This document shows positions 1 to 5,826 of a DNA stretch of 5,826 bases, piece by piece. Origin of the DNA: Betaproteobacteria bacterium (lineage in GTDB: Bacteria; Pseudomonadota; Gammaproteobacteria; Burkholderiales; Rhodocyclaceae); contig JAGWUW010000182.1 of assembly GCA_028868235.1 (NCBI GenBank), positions 1-5,826 of the forward strand, written 5' to 3'. The translations under genes were made by a program, and so were the position numbers. The stretch's first letter is position 1. The number at the start of each line of letters is the position of its first letter. Under the pieces are notes generated by a model. The model saw only the letters and a list, made by a program, of their open reading frames with translations. It did no database searches and was not told where the DNA came from.

Positions 1-56
1 ATCTGGGTCAGCAATTCACGACGGCGCGGACTGCGCGAAGCGAGATAAATACGCAT
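1..56 (-). CDS. maf: Maf-family nucleoside triphosphate pyrophosphatase, N-terminus only (partial)
   Basis: Only the first 18 or so codons lie in the window; the rest runs off the left edge. The visible start reads [16 protein letters not shown], the family's hallmark N-terminus, where the S-x-S-P-R-R-x-x-L-L segment forms part of the nucleotide-binding site. Maf proteins are cytoplasmic pyrophosphatases that hydrolyse nucleoside triphosphates, including modified ones, to monophosphates; the exact subfamily (YhdE- or YceF-like) cannot be told from this fragment. Two in-frame ATGs sit back to back at 59 and 56. I chose 56 because the purine-rich GGGAGG at 61-66 is only one base from the first ATG and four from the second. 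Either start overlaps the rlmH stop codon (56-58), so the gene is probably translationally coupled to rlmH. Placement directly after rlmH is a common arrangement. Confidence 0.88.
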   Translation of the reverse strand, partial: MRIYLASRSPRRRELLTQ

Positions 57-526
57 CATCCCTCCCGGTGGTAAGGGTGGTTTTTCAGGACGCTGACCGC
101 ACGATAAAGCTGTTCGCAGAGCAGCAGCCGGGCCATGCCATGCGGCAAGGTCAGGCTGGAAAGGCGCAGACGATCGTCGGCCTGTTGCTTGAACTCTTCA
201 TCGAGACCATCGGCCCCGCCGATCAGCAGCGCCACGTCGCGCCCGTCGAGCATCCAGGCTTCAAGGCGTTTAGCCAGCTTGAGCGTGGTCAGGTCGTCAC
301 CCTTTTCATCAAGCACGACAATGCGGCTGCCGCTGGCCAGGGCTTCGCGGATGCGGCCCTTTTCAGCTGACAGCAATTGCTCGCGGGTCTTGGAGCCGCG
401 CGGTTCAGGCTTGATTTCGGTGACGCTGGCCGGCAGTTCGCGCGGCATGCGCTTGAGGTACTCGGCGCAGCCTTCGCTGACCCAGGCGGGCTGGCGATGA
501 CCGACGGCGAGGATGGCCAGCTTCAT
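56..526 (-). CDS. rlmH: 23S rRNA (pseudouridine(1915)-N3)-methyltransferase RlmH
   Basis: This 156-residue protein matches the usual RlmH length (155 in E. coli). RlmH is a SPOUT-fold enzyme that uses S-adenosylmethionine to methylate pseudouridine 1915 in helix 69 of 23S rRNA on assembled 70S ribosomes. Visible marks are the N-terminal MKLAILAVG strand, VLDEKG near 71-76, the SAM-site LIGGADG at 101-107, and the C-terminal knot region [17 protein letters not shown] (127-143) ending in HPYHREG. The open frame extends upstream to 664 but that part is the rsfS gene in another frame; the ATG at 526 gives the family N-terminus. The start overlaps the rsfS stop by four bases (ATGA) and the stop overlaps maf, so the three genes are probably translationally coupled. 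No strong ribosome binding site precedes the ATG, which fits coupling. Confidence 0.96.
   Translation of the reverse strand: MKLAILAVGHRQPAWVSEGCAEYLKRMPRELPASVTEIKPEPRGSKTREQLLSAEKGRIREALASGSRIVVLDEKGDDLTTLKLAKRLEAWMLDGRDVALLIGGADGLDEEFKQQADDRLRLSSLTLPHGMARLLLCEQLYRAVSVLKNHPYHREG
61..66 (-). promoter_or_regulatory. Ribosome binding site of maf, inside the end of rlmH
   Basis: On the minus strand this reads GGGAGG, close to the Shine-Dalgarno consensus, and lies within the last codons of rlmH. The spacing is short (4 bases to the ATG at 56, 1 to the ATG at 59), which favours the downstream ATG as the maf start. No mapping data are available. Confidence 0.5.
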
Positions 527-891
527 TCGCCGGCGGCCTGCTCCGCCTGCTGCTTGCGACGCTGGGCCGGGGTGACCTGCCACAGCTCTTCGAGGTTGTA
601 ATAGGCACGAACCGAGGGCTGCATGACATGGACGACGATATCGCCGATATCGACCAGCACCCACTCGCCGGCATCCTCGCCTTCGACCGAGACGATCTCG
701 CCGCCGGCTTCGCGTATCTTGTCCTGAACGTTGCGGGCCAGCGCCTTGACCTGGCGGTTGGAGTCGCCGCTGGCGATGACCAGGCGATCAAACAGCGAGG
801 TCAGCTTGGTGGTGTTGATGACTTCTATGTCCTTGCCCTTGATGTCTTCGAGGGCGTTGACGACGATTTTTTGCAGCTTGCGGATGTCCAT
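523..891 (-). CDS. rsfS: Ribosomal silencing factor RsfS (DUF143/Iojap family)
   Basis: This 122-residue protein is a typical RsfS. The family binds ribosomal protein uL14 on the large subunit, blocks joining of the 30S and 50S subunits, and lowers translation when nutrients are scarce. The conserved N-terminal helix ([19 protein letters not shown]) is followed by the strand and helix [20 protein letters not shown] at 31-50 and the signature [14 protein letters not shown] (77-90) with [10 protein letters not shown] at 95-104. The last 18 residues ([13 protein letters not shown]) are a charged, probably disordered tail. The ATG shares one base with the nadD stop (TGATG), and the stop overlaps the rlmH ATG by four bases. 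The nadD-rsfS-rlmH order is widely conserved in bacteria and supports the call. Confidence 0.96.
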   Translation of the reverse strand: MDIRKLQKIVVNALEDIKGKDIEVINTTKLTSLFDRLVIASGDSNRQVKALARNVQDKIREAGGEIVSVEGEDAGEWVLVDIGDIVVHVMQPSVRAYYNLEELWQVTPAQRRKQQAEQAAGE

Positions 892-1580
892 CAGGCGTTT
901 CTGTAGAGAGAGTGAATTTGAATATAGTCGAGAACGTCGTCTGGCAGCAAATAGCGGGCAGACAGGCCATTGGCCAGCAACTTGCGAATTTGCGTCGCTG
1001 AAATGGCCAGTTGCGTCATGGCAAACGTGACAATGCCGCCATGCGGGCTTGTTCTCAGTGCTGAGGCGTCGGCCAGTCGACGCGCATTGAACTCAGCGGC
1101 CAGCGCATGTGGCAGGCTGGCCATTTCGACCGGAAAGCCCGGCCGGTGGGAGACAGCGACATGCGCCAAGGCGAAAACGTCGCGCCAGCGATGCCAGGTG
1201 CTGAGTCCAGCGAAGGCATCGGCGCCAACTAACAAGACCAGTTGCTGTCGATCACCCAGTTCCCGGCGCAGGCGTTCCAGCGTATGGACCGTGTAACTGG
1301 GTTCGCTCGCCTCGACCTCGCTGGCATCGACAAAAAACTGCGGGTTGCCAGCCGTCGCCCGGCGCACCATGTCCAGACGTTGCCCAGCCGTAACCTGCGG
1401 AATGCCCCGATGCGGCGGCTGCCCAGCCGGAATCCAGCGCACTCCGCCGAGTGCCAGATGGGCGATGGCCTCCTCGGCCAGCCGCAGGTGGCCAAAGTGC
1501 ACGGGATCGAAGGTTCCGCCGAACAGGCCTAGAGGTTCAGACAATTTCGGAAATACCGAAGATGTCACGATAGCTGGCAT
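891..1580 (-). CDS. nadD: Nicotinate-nucleotide adenylyltransferase NadD
   Basis: NadD joins nicotinate mononucleotide and ATP to make deamido-NAD in the cytoplasm, the adenylylation step of NAD synthesis. The 229-residue reading shows the nucleotidyltransferase signature GGTFDPVHFGHL at 21-32, with the HxGH motif at 28-31, SYTVHTL at 95-101, GADAFAGLSTWHRW at 119-132 and the second ATP-binding motif ISATQIR at 193-199. The protein ends at the rsfS start, sharing one base with it. The start is uncertain. ATG at 1580 gives a lead of 20 residues before GGTFDP and a 44-base overlap with the upstream membrane-protein gene. A TTG at 1544 would give 217 residues beginning MSEPLGLFGG, closer to the usual short lead, with an 8-base overlap. 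Neither has a clear ribosome binding site. I kept the ATG by convention. Confidence 0.95.
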   Translation of the reverse strand: MPAIVTSSVFPKLSEPLGLFGGTFDPVHFGHLRLAEEAIAHLALGGVRWIPAGQPPHRGIPQVTAGQRLDMVRRATAGNPQFFVDASEVEASEPSYTVHTLERLRRELGDRQQLVLLVGADAFAGLSTWHRWRDVFALAHVAVSHRPGFPVEMASLPHALAAEFNARRLADASALRTSPHGGIVTFAMTQLAISATQIRKLLANGLSARYLLPDDVLDYIQIHSLYRNA

Positions 1581-2310
1581 AGAAGCTGGCGAAGATGATC
1601 GGTGCGACCACCAAAACCATGGGCAGGGTAATAATGGCCGTCACCAGACTGGCGGCACCAGGCAAGGCGAGGAGCAAGATGCCGAGCAGCACACCTGGCA
1701 AGACGCCAGCCACGATCAGTAGGCCCAGACCATAAGTCAGGAAGGGTCGCCAGTTCATCCAGCAAGCCACGAAGCTGAAAAACAGAGAGCGGCCAACGCT
1801 GAGCCGGTGCCAGGAAGCAAGGACCGGGGCAAACCACCAAGCCATCAAGACCGGGGTCATGAGCAGGATGACGAAAAGAGCCGAGAGCAGAAAATCGGCA
1901 TCCTCTACCATCGCCCGCTCGTTGCGGTTGCTGGCCAGCATGAAACGCATCAGGTCGCCGCCATCGACCAGCGACGACAGCCCCAGTATTCCCAATGTGC
2001 ATGCCAAGTAGAGCGCACCCAATATAGCCAGCGTACGGCCATTCTCCTTCAGGCTACCATACAGCGTCTGCAGACCGATCGGCTGGCCACGTTCGAGGTT
2101 GCGCGCTGCCTGCATCAGGCCGACCGAAAGACCGGGAATGGCCAACGAAGCAAGCACCACCCCGATATAAGGCACGATGTTCAAAAATAGCACGGTAAAC
2201 CAGTAGGCGACGACTAACATACCGAGCATGATGGGATTACGCCGGAAAATGGCGAAACCGCCCATGATCCATTGCCAGCCAGCCGCTGGCGGCAGTGTCT
2301 GAGCTCTCAC
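1537..2310 (-). CDS. BPSS1780-family integral membrane protein, second of a tandem pair
   Basis: This is a 257-residue, strongly hydrophobic protein of unknown function. It shows the layout I associate with the BPSS1780 family (named after a Burkholderia pseudomallei protein): an N-terminal GWQWIMGGFAIFRRNP block (11-26), then about six likely membrane segments near 27-46, 47-66, 93-113, 141-165, 189-212 and 216-243, with a charged loop at 115-138. It ends with ASYRDIFG at 245-252, nearly identical to the end of its upstream neighbour (ASYRDIFM). The start is a GTG at 2310, two bases after that neighbour's stop. An internal ATG at 2265 would cut into the conserved GWQWI block, so the GTG is preferred. 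The 3' end overlaps nadD by up to 44 bases. Inner-membrane location is inferred; no catalytic motif is visible. Confidence 0.85.
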   Translation of the reverse strand: MRAQTLPPAAGWQWIMGGFAIFRRNPIMLGMLVVAYWFTVLFLNIVPYIGVVLASLAIPGLSVGLMQAARNLERGQPIGLQTLYGSLKENGRTLAILGALYLACTLGILGLSSLVDGGDLMRFMLASNRNERAMVEDADFLLSALFVILLMTPVLMAWWFAPVLASWHRLSVGRSLFFSFVACWMNWRPFLTYGLGLLIVAGVLPGVLLGILLLALPGAASLVTAIITLPMVLVVAPIIFASFYASYRDIFGISEIV

Positions 2311-2312
2311 CG

Positions 2313-3059
2313 TCAGCTACCCATGAAAATGTCGCGATACGACGCGTAAACTGCGCCGGAGAACACCGGCAGCAACAGCAACAGGCCCATGCCCACCGGC
2401 AGCATGGCAAAGAATAGAGCGACGACTAGGAACACGCCGAAGATGCACATTGGCAACCAATTCTTGGCACCCGCCGAGAAGCTGGCCTTCATCGCATCCA
2501 GCGGCTTCATGTCATGGAAGAAAACCAGGGCCGGGGCATACCAGGTGGCCATGATGACGGGAATGGACAGGACGAGCACTAGCAGGCCGGCCAACATAAC
2601 CCCGCCCAGCGCAAAGCCAAAACCGGCGACCCTCCCGGTCACTGCACCACCCAATACGCCACCGCTGACCAGCAGGAAGGCGAGGAAAGCAATACCAAAT
2701 ACACCAACCGCAAAGAAAACACCGACCATGACCAATTCCCCGGCACCGTGGCGGAAACCGGCGAATAGATCGGCAATCTCTGCCTCCTCACCATCGGCAA
2801 TATGGCGACAAATACGGAACATGCCTGCACCGAATAGCGGCACCAACAGGTGAGCAGCAATCTGCCCGAACAGCGGCACGATGGAAATAGCCATCAGGAT
2901 AATCAGTAGCAGGACCGTCGTGCCGATCCAGATGCCGGGATTGACCAGGAACATGGCCCAGCCCTGGCGCAGCCAGTCGAAGCAGGCACCAGGGTCGACC
3001 TCGCGGCTTTCGCCGGTAAAGCGCACCGGAGCCATCGGAAATACAGGAGTTTCGTTCAT
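2313..3059 (-). CDS. BPSS1780-family integral membrane protein, first of a tandem pair
   Basis: This is a 248-residue membrane protein of unknown function and a paralogue of the next gene downstream. A polar N-terminal stretch of about 25 residues leads into FDWLRQGWAMFLVNP (27-41), which lines up with GWQWIMGGFAIFRRNP of the neighbour. Likely membrane segments lie near 42-62, 64-82, 108-132, 143-172, 203-222 and 223-240. The loop PLFGAGMFRICRHIADGEEAEIADLFAGF (74-102, shown here only by its ends: P74-G80 and D97-F102) corresponds to PGLSVGLMQAARNLERG in the neighbour, a feature of this family. The end VYASYRDIFMGS is shared almost exactly with the paralogue. The ATG at 3059 lies 9 bases after thrB and has only a weak ribosome binding site. 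The second gene begins two bases after this one stops, so the two are very likely made together. Confidence 0.85.
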   Translation of the reverse strand: MNETPVFPMAPVRFTGESREVDPGACFDWLRQGWAMFLVNPGIWIGTTVLLLIILMAISIVPLFGQIAAHLLVPLFGAGMFRICRHIADGEEAEIADLFAGFRHGAGELVMVGVFFAVGVFGIAFLAFLLVSGGVLGGAVTGRVAGFGFALGGVMLAGLLVLVLSIPVIMATWYAPALVFFHDMKPLDAMKASFSAGAKNWLPMCIFGVFLVVALFFAMLPVGMGLLLLLPVFSGAVYASYRDIFMGS

Positions 3060-3068
3060 GCGCGGATG

Positions 3069-3995
3069 CTAACGGGGGAGCGCGGCCGGAGCAAGGCGAA
3101 AACGTGCTAAAAGCTGGCGAAAATCGTCGGGATTCTTGATCGTTACCACTTCGCCCAGGCGCGGACGGTGCCGCACCTCGAGACGGAGCAACCAGAAGCG
3201 CAGAGCAGCAGCGCGTCGCATAGCTGGCCAAGCCTGCCTCTCCGTTTCGACGAGCGGGCGGACGCTAGTATAGCCACTGATCAAGGCCGCCAGCGCCGCA
3301 TCATCCGCACACCAGTCGTTGGCGACAACTGCCAGATCGAACAGCCAGACATCCTCGCCGGCAAAGTAGAAATCGAGCACGCCGCTCAGTTGCCCGTGGC
3401 TATCCCACAGCACATTGTCGCGAAAGAGATCGGCATGGATGACACCACGCGGCAGTCCAGTCCAATCCTGCGCTGCCTGAAAAGCCAGTTCGTCAGCGAG
3501 CAGGACGGCTTCTTCAGGACTAAGCTGCGGTAACAGGCTGTTGCCGATCTGCTGCCGCCAGGCAGCCCCGCAGGGATTAGGTAGTGCATCGGGCATGTCA
3601 GCTGCAGCCTGGTGCAGACGCGCTAGCAGCTCACCAACGATACGGCAATGGCCGGTCGTCGCATTGTCTAGTGCGGCACCAGGCAAACAGCTCAGCAAAG
3701 CAGCCGGTTTTCCCGCCAGTGGCCGCCAGCGGCGCCCCTCGCCATCAACCAGCGGCTGTGGGCACGGCAGGCCGCTGTGGGCCAGTCGATCCTGCAAGGC
3801 GAGATAAAAATCGAGAGCTGTCGGTTCGAGGTTTTCGAAAAGGGTCAGGACAAAACGACCGCGCGCCGTCGTCACGAAATAATTGGAATTCTGTATGCCG
3901 GCGGCAATACCGGCATGGTCGACCAACTCACCCAGCTCTAGTGGCAGGAGCCAGGCTGCGAGTTCGTCCTGCCCGACAGGAGTGTAGACGGACAA
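3069..3995 (-). CDS. thrB: Homoserine kinase, type II (APH-like fold), TTG start
   Basis: This 308-residue cytoplasmic enzyme phosphorylates homoserine to O-phosphohomoserine with ATP, the step before threonine synthase. It belongs to the aminoglycoside-phosphotransferase-like type of ThrB found in many proteobacteria, not the GHMP-kinase type of E. coli. The start SVYTPVGQDELAAWL is the family N-terminus. GIQNSNYFV (33-41) and RFVLTLFE (47-54) form the N-lobe. The catalytic loop is GVIHADLFRDNVLW (184-197), with D189 the probable base, and LDFYFAG (207-213) carries the metal-binding aspartate. The C-terminal RFWLLRLEVRH and VTIKNPDDFRQLL (284-296) are also typical. The start codon is TTG, three bases after the DUF2782 stop; no in-frame ATG nearby preserves the family N-terminus. 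The ribosome binding site is weak, so coupling to the upstream gene is likely. Confidence 0.95.
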   Translation of the reverse strand: MSVYTPVGQDELAAWLLPLELGELVDHAGIAAGIQNSNYFVTTARGRFVLTLFENLEPTALDFYLALQDRLAHSGLPCPQPLVDGEGRRWRPLAGKPAALLSCLPGAALDNATTGHCRIVGELLARLHQAAADMPDALPNPCGAAWRQQIGNSLLPQLSPEEAVLLADELAFQAAQDWTGLPRGVIHADLFRDNVLWDSHGQLSGVLDFYFAGEDVWLFDLAVVANDWCADDAALAALISGYTSVRPLVETERQAWPAMRRAAALRFWLLRLEVRHRPRLGEVVTIKNPDDFRQLLARFRLAPAALPR

Positions 3996-3998
3996 GTG

Positions 3999-4328
3999 TT
4001 ACCAGCTATGGATGACCCACATCGGTGGCTTGGTCGGATGCTGCTCGGGACCGGCATCAACCAGGATGCCGTCACCCTGGCGATCAACCAGATAGTAGGC
4101 CGGACCGACGGCCGGCGTGACCTTGACCATGTACAGCTTGCCCTTGATGCGGAATTCCTCGCGGGTTTCAGTCTCACGCTTGACGATGGTGACCTGCGGC
4201 TCAAGCGCCTCATCAAAAGCTTCCATGCCGGGCGGCGGTGGCGGCACCGCCGGCAGCGGCTGGAGATCGCCGTTCTGCGCCCAGACAGGCAGTGCGGTAA
4301 GCAGCAGGATGGGGAGAAGTCGGCGCAT
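3999..4328 (-). CDS. DUF2782 family protein, small exported protein
   Basis: This 109-residue protein of unknown function resembles the DUF2782 family of proteobacteria, which often sits beside thrB and polA. Residues 1-18 (MRRLLPILLLTALPVWAQ) look like a Sec signal peptide with a likely cut after VWA at 17, so the mature protein is probably periplasmic. A linker with six consecutive or near-consecutive prolines (VPPPPPG, 28-34) follows. The core has LEPQVTIVKRE (42-52), REEFRIKGKLYMVKVTP (56-72), GPAYYLVDRQGDG (75-87) and the end PMWVIHSW, which fit a small beta-rich domain. The ATG at 4328 is preceded by a good ribosome binding site. The gene lies 31 bases after the LOG gene and 3 bases before thrB. 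A role in threonine synthesis is not implied by its location alone. Confidence 0.85.
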   Translation of the reverse strand: MRRLLPILLLTALPVWAQNGDLQPLPAVPPPPPGMEAFDEALEPQVTIVKRETETREEFRIKGKLYMVKVTPAVGPAYYLVDRQGDGILVDAGPEQHPTKPPMWVIHSW

Positions 4329-4335
4329 GATGGAA

Positions 4336-4340
4336 TCCTC
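4336..4340 (-). promoter_or_regulatory. Ribosome binding site of the DUF2782 gene
   Basis: On the minus strand the sequence is GAGGA, seven bases before the ATG at 4328. It supports that start and shows that this gene is translated independently of the LOG gene. It lies in the 31-base gap at 4329-4359, which holds no visible terminator hairpin. Confidence 0.6.
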
Positions 4341-4359
4341 GGTTTCGATGCACTAAATT

Positions 4360-5088
4360 TTACAGGTTGAGCAGCATCTCGTGTTCGTTCGGCAACGGAC
4401 CGAAGGGGCGGGCCTCGTAATGCTTGAAAATGGCCTCGACGACCTTTTCCGGTTCATCGATGAGCTGGATCAGGTTCATATCCTCGGCATCAACCATACC
4501 CTCGGCCACCAACCTATCTTTGAACCAGTCGATCATGCCGCCCCAAAATTCGGTGCACACGAGAATGAGCGGAATTTTACGTGCTTTGCCGGTCTGGATC
4601 AGGGTCAGCGCTTCCATCAATTCATCCAGCGTGCCAAAGCCACCGGGCATCACGACATAGGCGCTGGCAAAGCGGACGAACATGTATTTGCGGGCAAAAA
4701 AGTGACGGAAGGTCTGCGAGATGTCCTGGTAGGGATTGGACTTCTGCTCGTGCGGCAACTGGATGTTCAGACCCACCGACGGCGATTTGCCAAAAAATGC
4801 ACCCTTGTTGGCCGCTTCCATGATGCCAGGCCCTCCCCCGGAAATGACCGAGAAACCGGAATCCGACAGTAGGCGGGACAATTGCTCGGTAAGCATGTAG
4901 TACTTCGACTCGGGGCGCACGCGGGCCGAACCGAACAAGGTCACGGCCGGCTTGATCGCCGCCAGACGTTCGGTCGCCTCGACGAACTCTGACATAATGC
5001 CGAAAATCCGCCAGGACTCGCGGGCCGTCGTATTTTTCAACAAGGCCTCGGTCTCCACACCCATCACCAGCTTATCGCTTTCCGTCAC
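4360..5088 (-). CDS. LOG-family (TIGR00730) nucleotide 5'-monophosphate phosphoribohydrolase, GTG start
   Basis: This 242-residue protein has the Rossmann-like fold of the LOG family, whose members cleave the N-glycosidic bond of nucleoside 5'-monophosphates (cytokinin ribotides, or AMP in some bacterial members) to free base and ribose 5-phosphate. Visible marks are TLFGSARV (50-57), [16 protein letters not shown] (82-97), RKYMFVR (133-139) and the catalytic PGGFGTLDE at 148-156, which holds the GGxGTxxE motif. The N-terminal 45 residues, with [17 protein letters not shown], match the longer bacterial group. The open frame continues to 5325, but that part is antisense to polA. The GTG at 5088 has a strong ribosome binding site eight bases upstream; an ATG at 5064 (MGVETEALL) has none. 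The natural substrate cannot be told from sequence, so cytokinin production should not be assumed. Confidence 0.92.
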   Translation of the reverse strand: MTESDKLVMGVETEALLKNTTARESWRIFGIMSEFVEATERLAAIKPAVTLFGSARVRPESKYYMLTEQLSRLLSDSGFSVISGGGPGIMEAANKGAFFGKSPSVGLNIQLPHEQKSNPYQDISQTFRHFFARKYMFVRFASAYVVMPGGFGTLDELMEALTLIQTGKARKIPLILVCTEFWGGMIDWFKDRLVAEGMVDAEDMNLIQLIDEPEKVVEAIFKHYEARPFGPLPNEHEMLLNL

Positions 5089-5093
5089 TTCGT

Positions 5094-5826
5094 ATGCCTC
5101 TCTTGTTGTTGGTGGACGGTTCGTCCTATCTCTATCGCGCTTTCCACGCCCTGCCCGACCTGCGCAACAAGGCCGGCGAGCCGACTGGCGCCATCTACGG
5201 CGTCCTGAACATGCTACGTCGTCTGGAAAGCGACTACAAGGCGGACTACAAGGCCGTTGTCTTCGATCCCCGGGGCAAGACCTTCCGTGACGACTGGTAT
5301 CCCGAGTACAAAGCACACCGGCCACCCATGCCGGATGACCTCGCCCGCCAGATCGAGCCCATCCACGCCGCCATTAAAGCTGCCGGATGGCCAGTGATCA
5401 TGGTCGACGGCGTCGAGGCTGATGACGTGATCGGTACCCTAGCCACCCAGGCTGCCATAGCCGATATCGATACACTGATTTCGACCGGCGACAAAGATTT
5501 GACCCAGTTGGTCGGTCCAAAGATCCGTTGGTACAACACAATGAGCAACGAATTGCTCGACGCAGCCGGCGTTGAAGCGAAGTTCGGCGTTCCGCCCGAA
5601 CGCATTGTCGATTACCTGGCCTTGGTCGGCGATGCCGTCGATGGCGTACCCGGTGTAGCGAAATGCGGCCCCAAAACGGCCGTCAAATGGCTGACCCAGT
5701 ACGGAACTCTGGACAATCTGGTGGCCAATGCTGCCGATGTTTCCGGCGTCGTTGGCCAGAATCTGCGCGACCACCTCGGTTTCCTGCCGCTGGGCAAGAA
5801 ATTGGTGACGGTAGTCTGCGACCTGC
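5094..5826 (+). CDS. polA: DNA polymerase I, N-terminal 5' nuclease part (partial)
   Basis: The first 244 residues are present and the gene runs off the right edge. This part is the 5'-3' exonuclease (FEN) domain, which removes RNA primers and damaged strands during Okazaki-fragment processing and excision repair. It opens with [20 protein letters not shown]. Metal-binding acidic residues visible are D8, D58 (VVFD), E108, D110 and D111 (VEADD), D133 and D135 (TGDKD), and D180 and D183. Arg75-region [12 protein letters not shown] (72-83) is the arch segment. [16 protein letters not shown] (185-200) is the helix-hairpin-helix (H3TH) DNA-binding motif. The second residue after D183 in the usual D-N-I/V-P-G is glycine here (D-G-V-P-G). 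The ATG at 5094 has no clear ribosome binding site but gives the family N-terminus. The polymerase domain is not in the window. Confidence 0.96.
   Translation, partial: MPLLLLVDGSSYLYRAFHALPDLRNKAGEPTGAIYGVLNMLRRLESDYKADYKAVVFDPRGKTFRDDWYPEYKAHRPPMPDDLARQIEPIHAAIKAAGWPVIMVDGVEADDVIGTLATQAAIADIDTLISTGDKDLTQLVGPKIRWYNTMSNELLDAAGVEAKFGVPPERIVDYLALVGDAVDGVPGVAKCGPKTAVKWLTQYGTLDNLVANAADVSGVVGQNLRDHLGFLPLGKKLVTVVCDL
5097..5102 (-). promoter_or_regulatory. Ribosome binding site of the LOG gene, inside polA codons 2-3
   Basis: On the minus strand this reads GAGAGG, with an 8-base spacer to the GTG at 5088. It decides that start over the ATG at 5064. On the plus strand the same bases are the second and third codons of polA, so one short stretch serves as translation signal for one gene and as coding sequence for the other. 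Confidence 0.6.

Noticed and set aside
527..664. N-terminal extension of the rlmH frame
   Set aside because: It lies in another frame of rsfS and is Arg/Ala/Gly-rich; the ATG at 526 gives the correct RlmH start and length.
1345..2190. Plus-strand open frames antisense to nadD and the second BPSS1780 gene
   Set aside because: Low-complexity, polar translations (rich in Gln, Arg, Asp) that mirror a hydrophobic membrane protein; no domain seen.
3584..4015. Plus-strand open frame of 143 codons antisense to thrB
   Set aside because: Arginine- and alanine-rich composition typical of a shadow frame, fully inside a confident thrB on the other strand.
4329..4359. Gap between LOG and DUF2782 checked for a terminator or promoter
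   Set aside because: It contains the DUF2782 ribosome binding site but no inverted repeat with a T-run and no convincing promoter pair.
4381..4872. Plus-strand open frame of 163 codons antisense to the LOG gene
   Set aside because: It mirrors a clear LOG gene, has no recognisable domain and no convincing ribosome binding site; such shadows are common at this GC content.
4993..4998. CATAAT on the plus strand, a possible -10 box for polA about 95 bases before its ATG
   Set aside because: No acceptable -35 box lies at 16-18 bases upstream; a single near-match hexamer inside a coding region is weak evidence.
5089..5325. N-terminal extension of the LOG frame, to a Met codon at 5325
   Set aside because: It is antisense to polA, rich in Arg and Cys, and a GTG with a strong ribosome binding site at 5088 gives the family N-terminus.
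1..5826. Search for CRISPR arrays, tRNA/rRNA genes, insertion sequences, long repeats and toxin-antitoxin or defence genes
   Set aside because: Nothing seen by eye; nearly all of the window is covered by recognised coding sequence.

Overview
This window is an ordinary, compact piece of bacterial chromosome. It most likely comes from a betaproteobacterium of the Rhodocyclales/Azonexaceae kind (Dechloromonas-like). The pointers are two BPSS1780-family membrane proteins and a DUF2782 protein, both families known mainly from Betaproteobacteria, a type II (APH-fold) homoserine kinase, and a polA next to this cluster. The genus is an inference from gene content and moderately high GC, not from an alignment.

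Layout, read along the minus strand from right to left: a LOG-family nucleotide phosphoribohydrolase (4360-5088), a small secreted DUF2782 protein (3999-4328), thrB homoserine kinase (3069-3995), two tandem BPSS1780-family membrane proteins (2313-3059 and 1537-2310), nadD (891-1580), rsfS (523-891), rlmH (56-526) and the 5' end of maf (1-56, running off the left edge). These nine genes all point the same way, with gaps of at most about 31 bases and several 1- to 4-base stop/start overlaps, so they could form one long transcript. On the plus strand polA starts at 5094 and runs off the right edge. The LOG and polA start codons are only 5 bases apart.

The genes fall into a few functional groups. 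nadD (NAD synthesis), rsfS (ribosomal silencing factor), rlmH (23S rRNA pseudouridine methyltransferase) and maf (nucleotide pyrophosphatase) form a widely conserved housekeeping run linking NAD supply, ribosome status and nucleotide sanitation. thrB serves threonine synthesis. The LOG enzyme acts on nucleotide monophosphates, polA in DNA repair and replication. The DUF2782 protein and the BPSS1780 pair have no established function.

I found no mobile element, CRISPR array, RNA gene, long repeat or convincing terminator, and no intergenic stretch above about 31 bases. I see no evidence of a new biological system. The points worth a second look are the head-to-head LOG/polA start arrangement, non-ATG starts at thrB, LOG and one BPSS1780 gene, the tandem BPSS1780 paralogues, and an unsettled nadD start.
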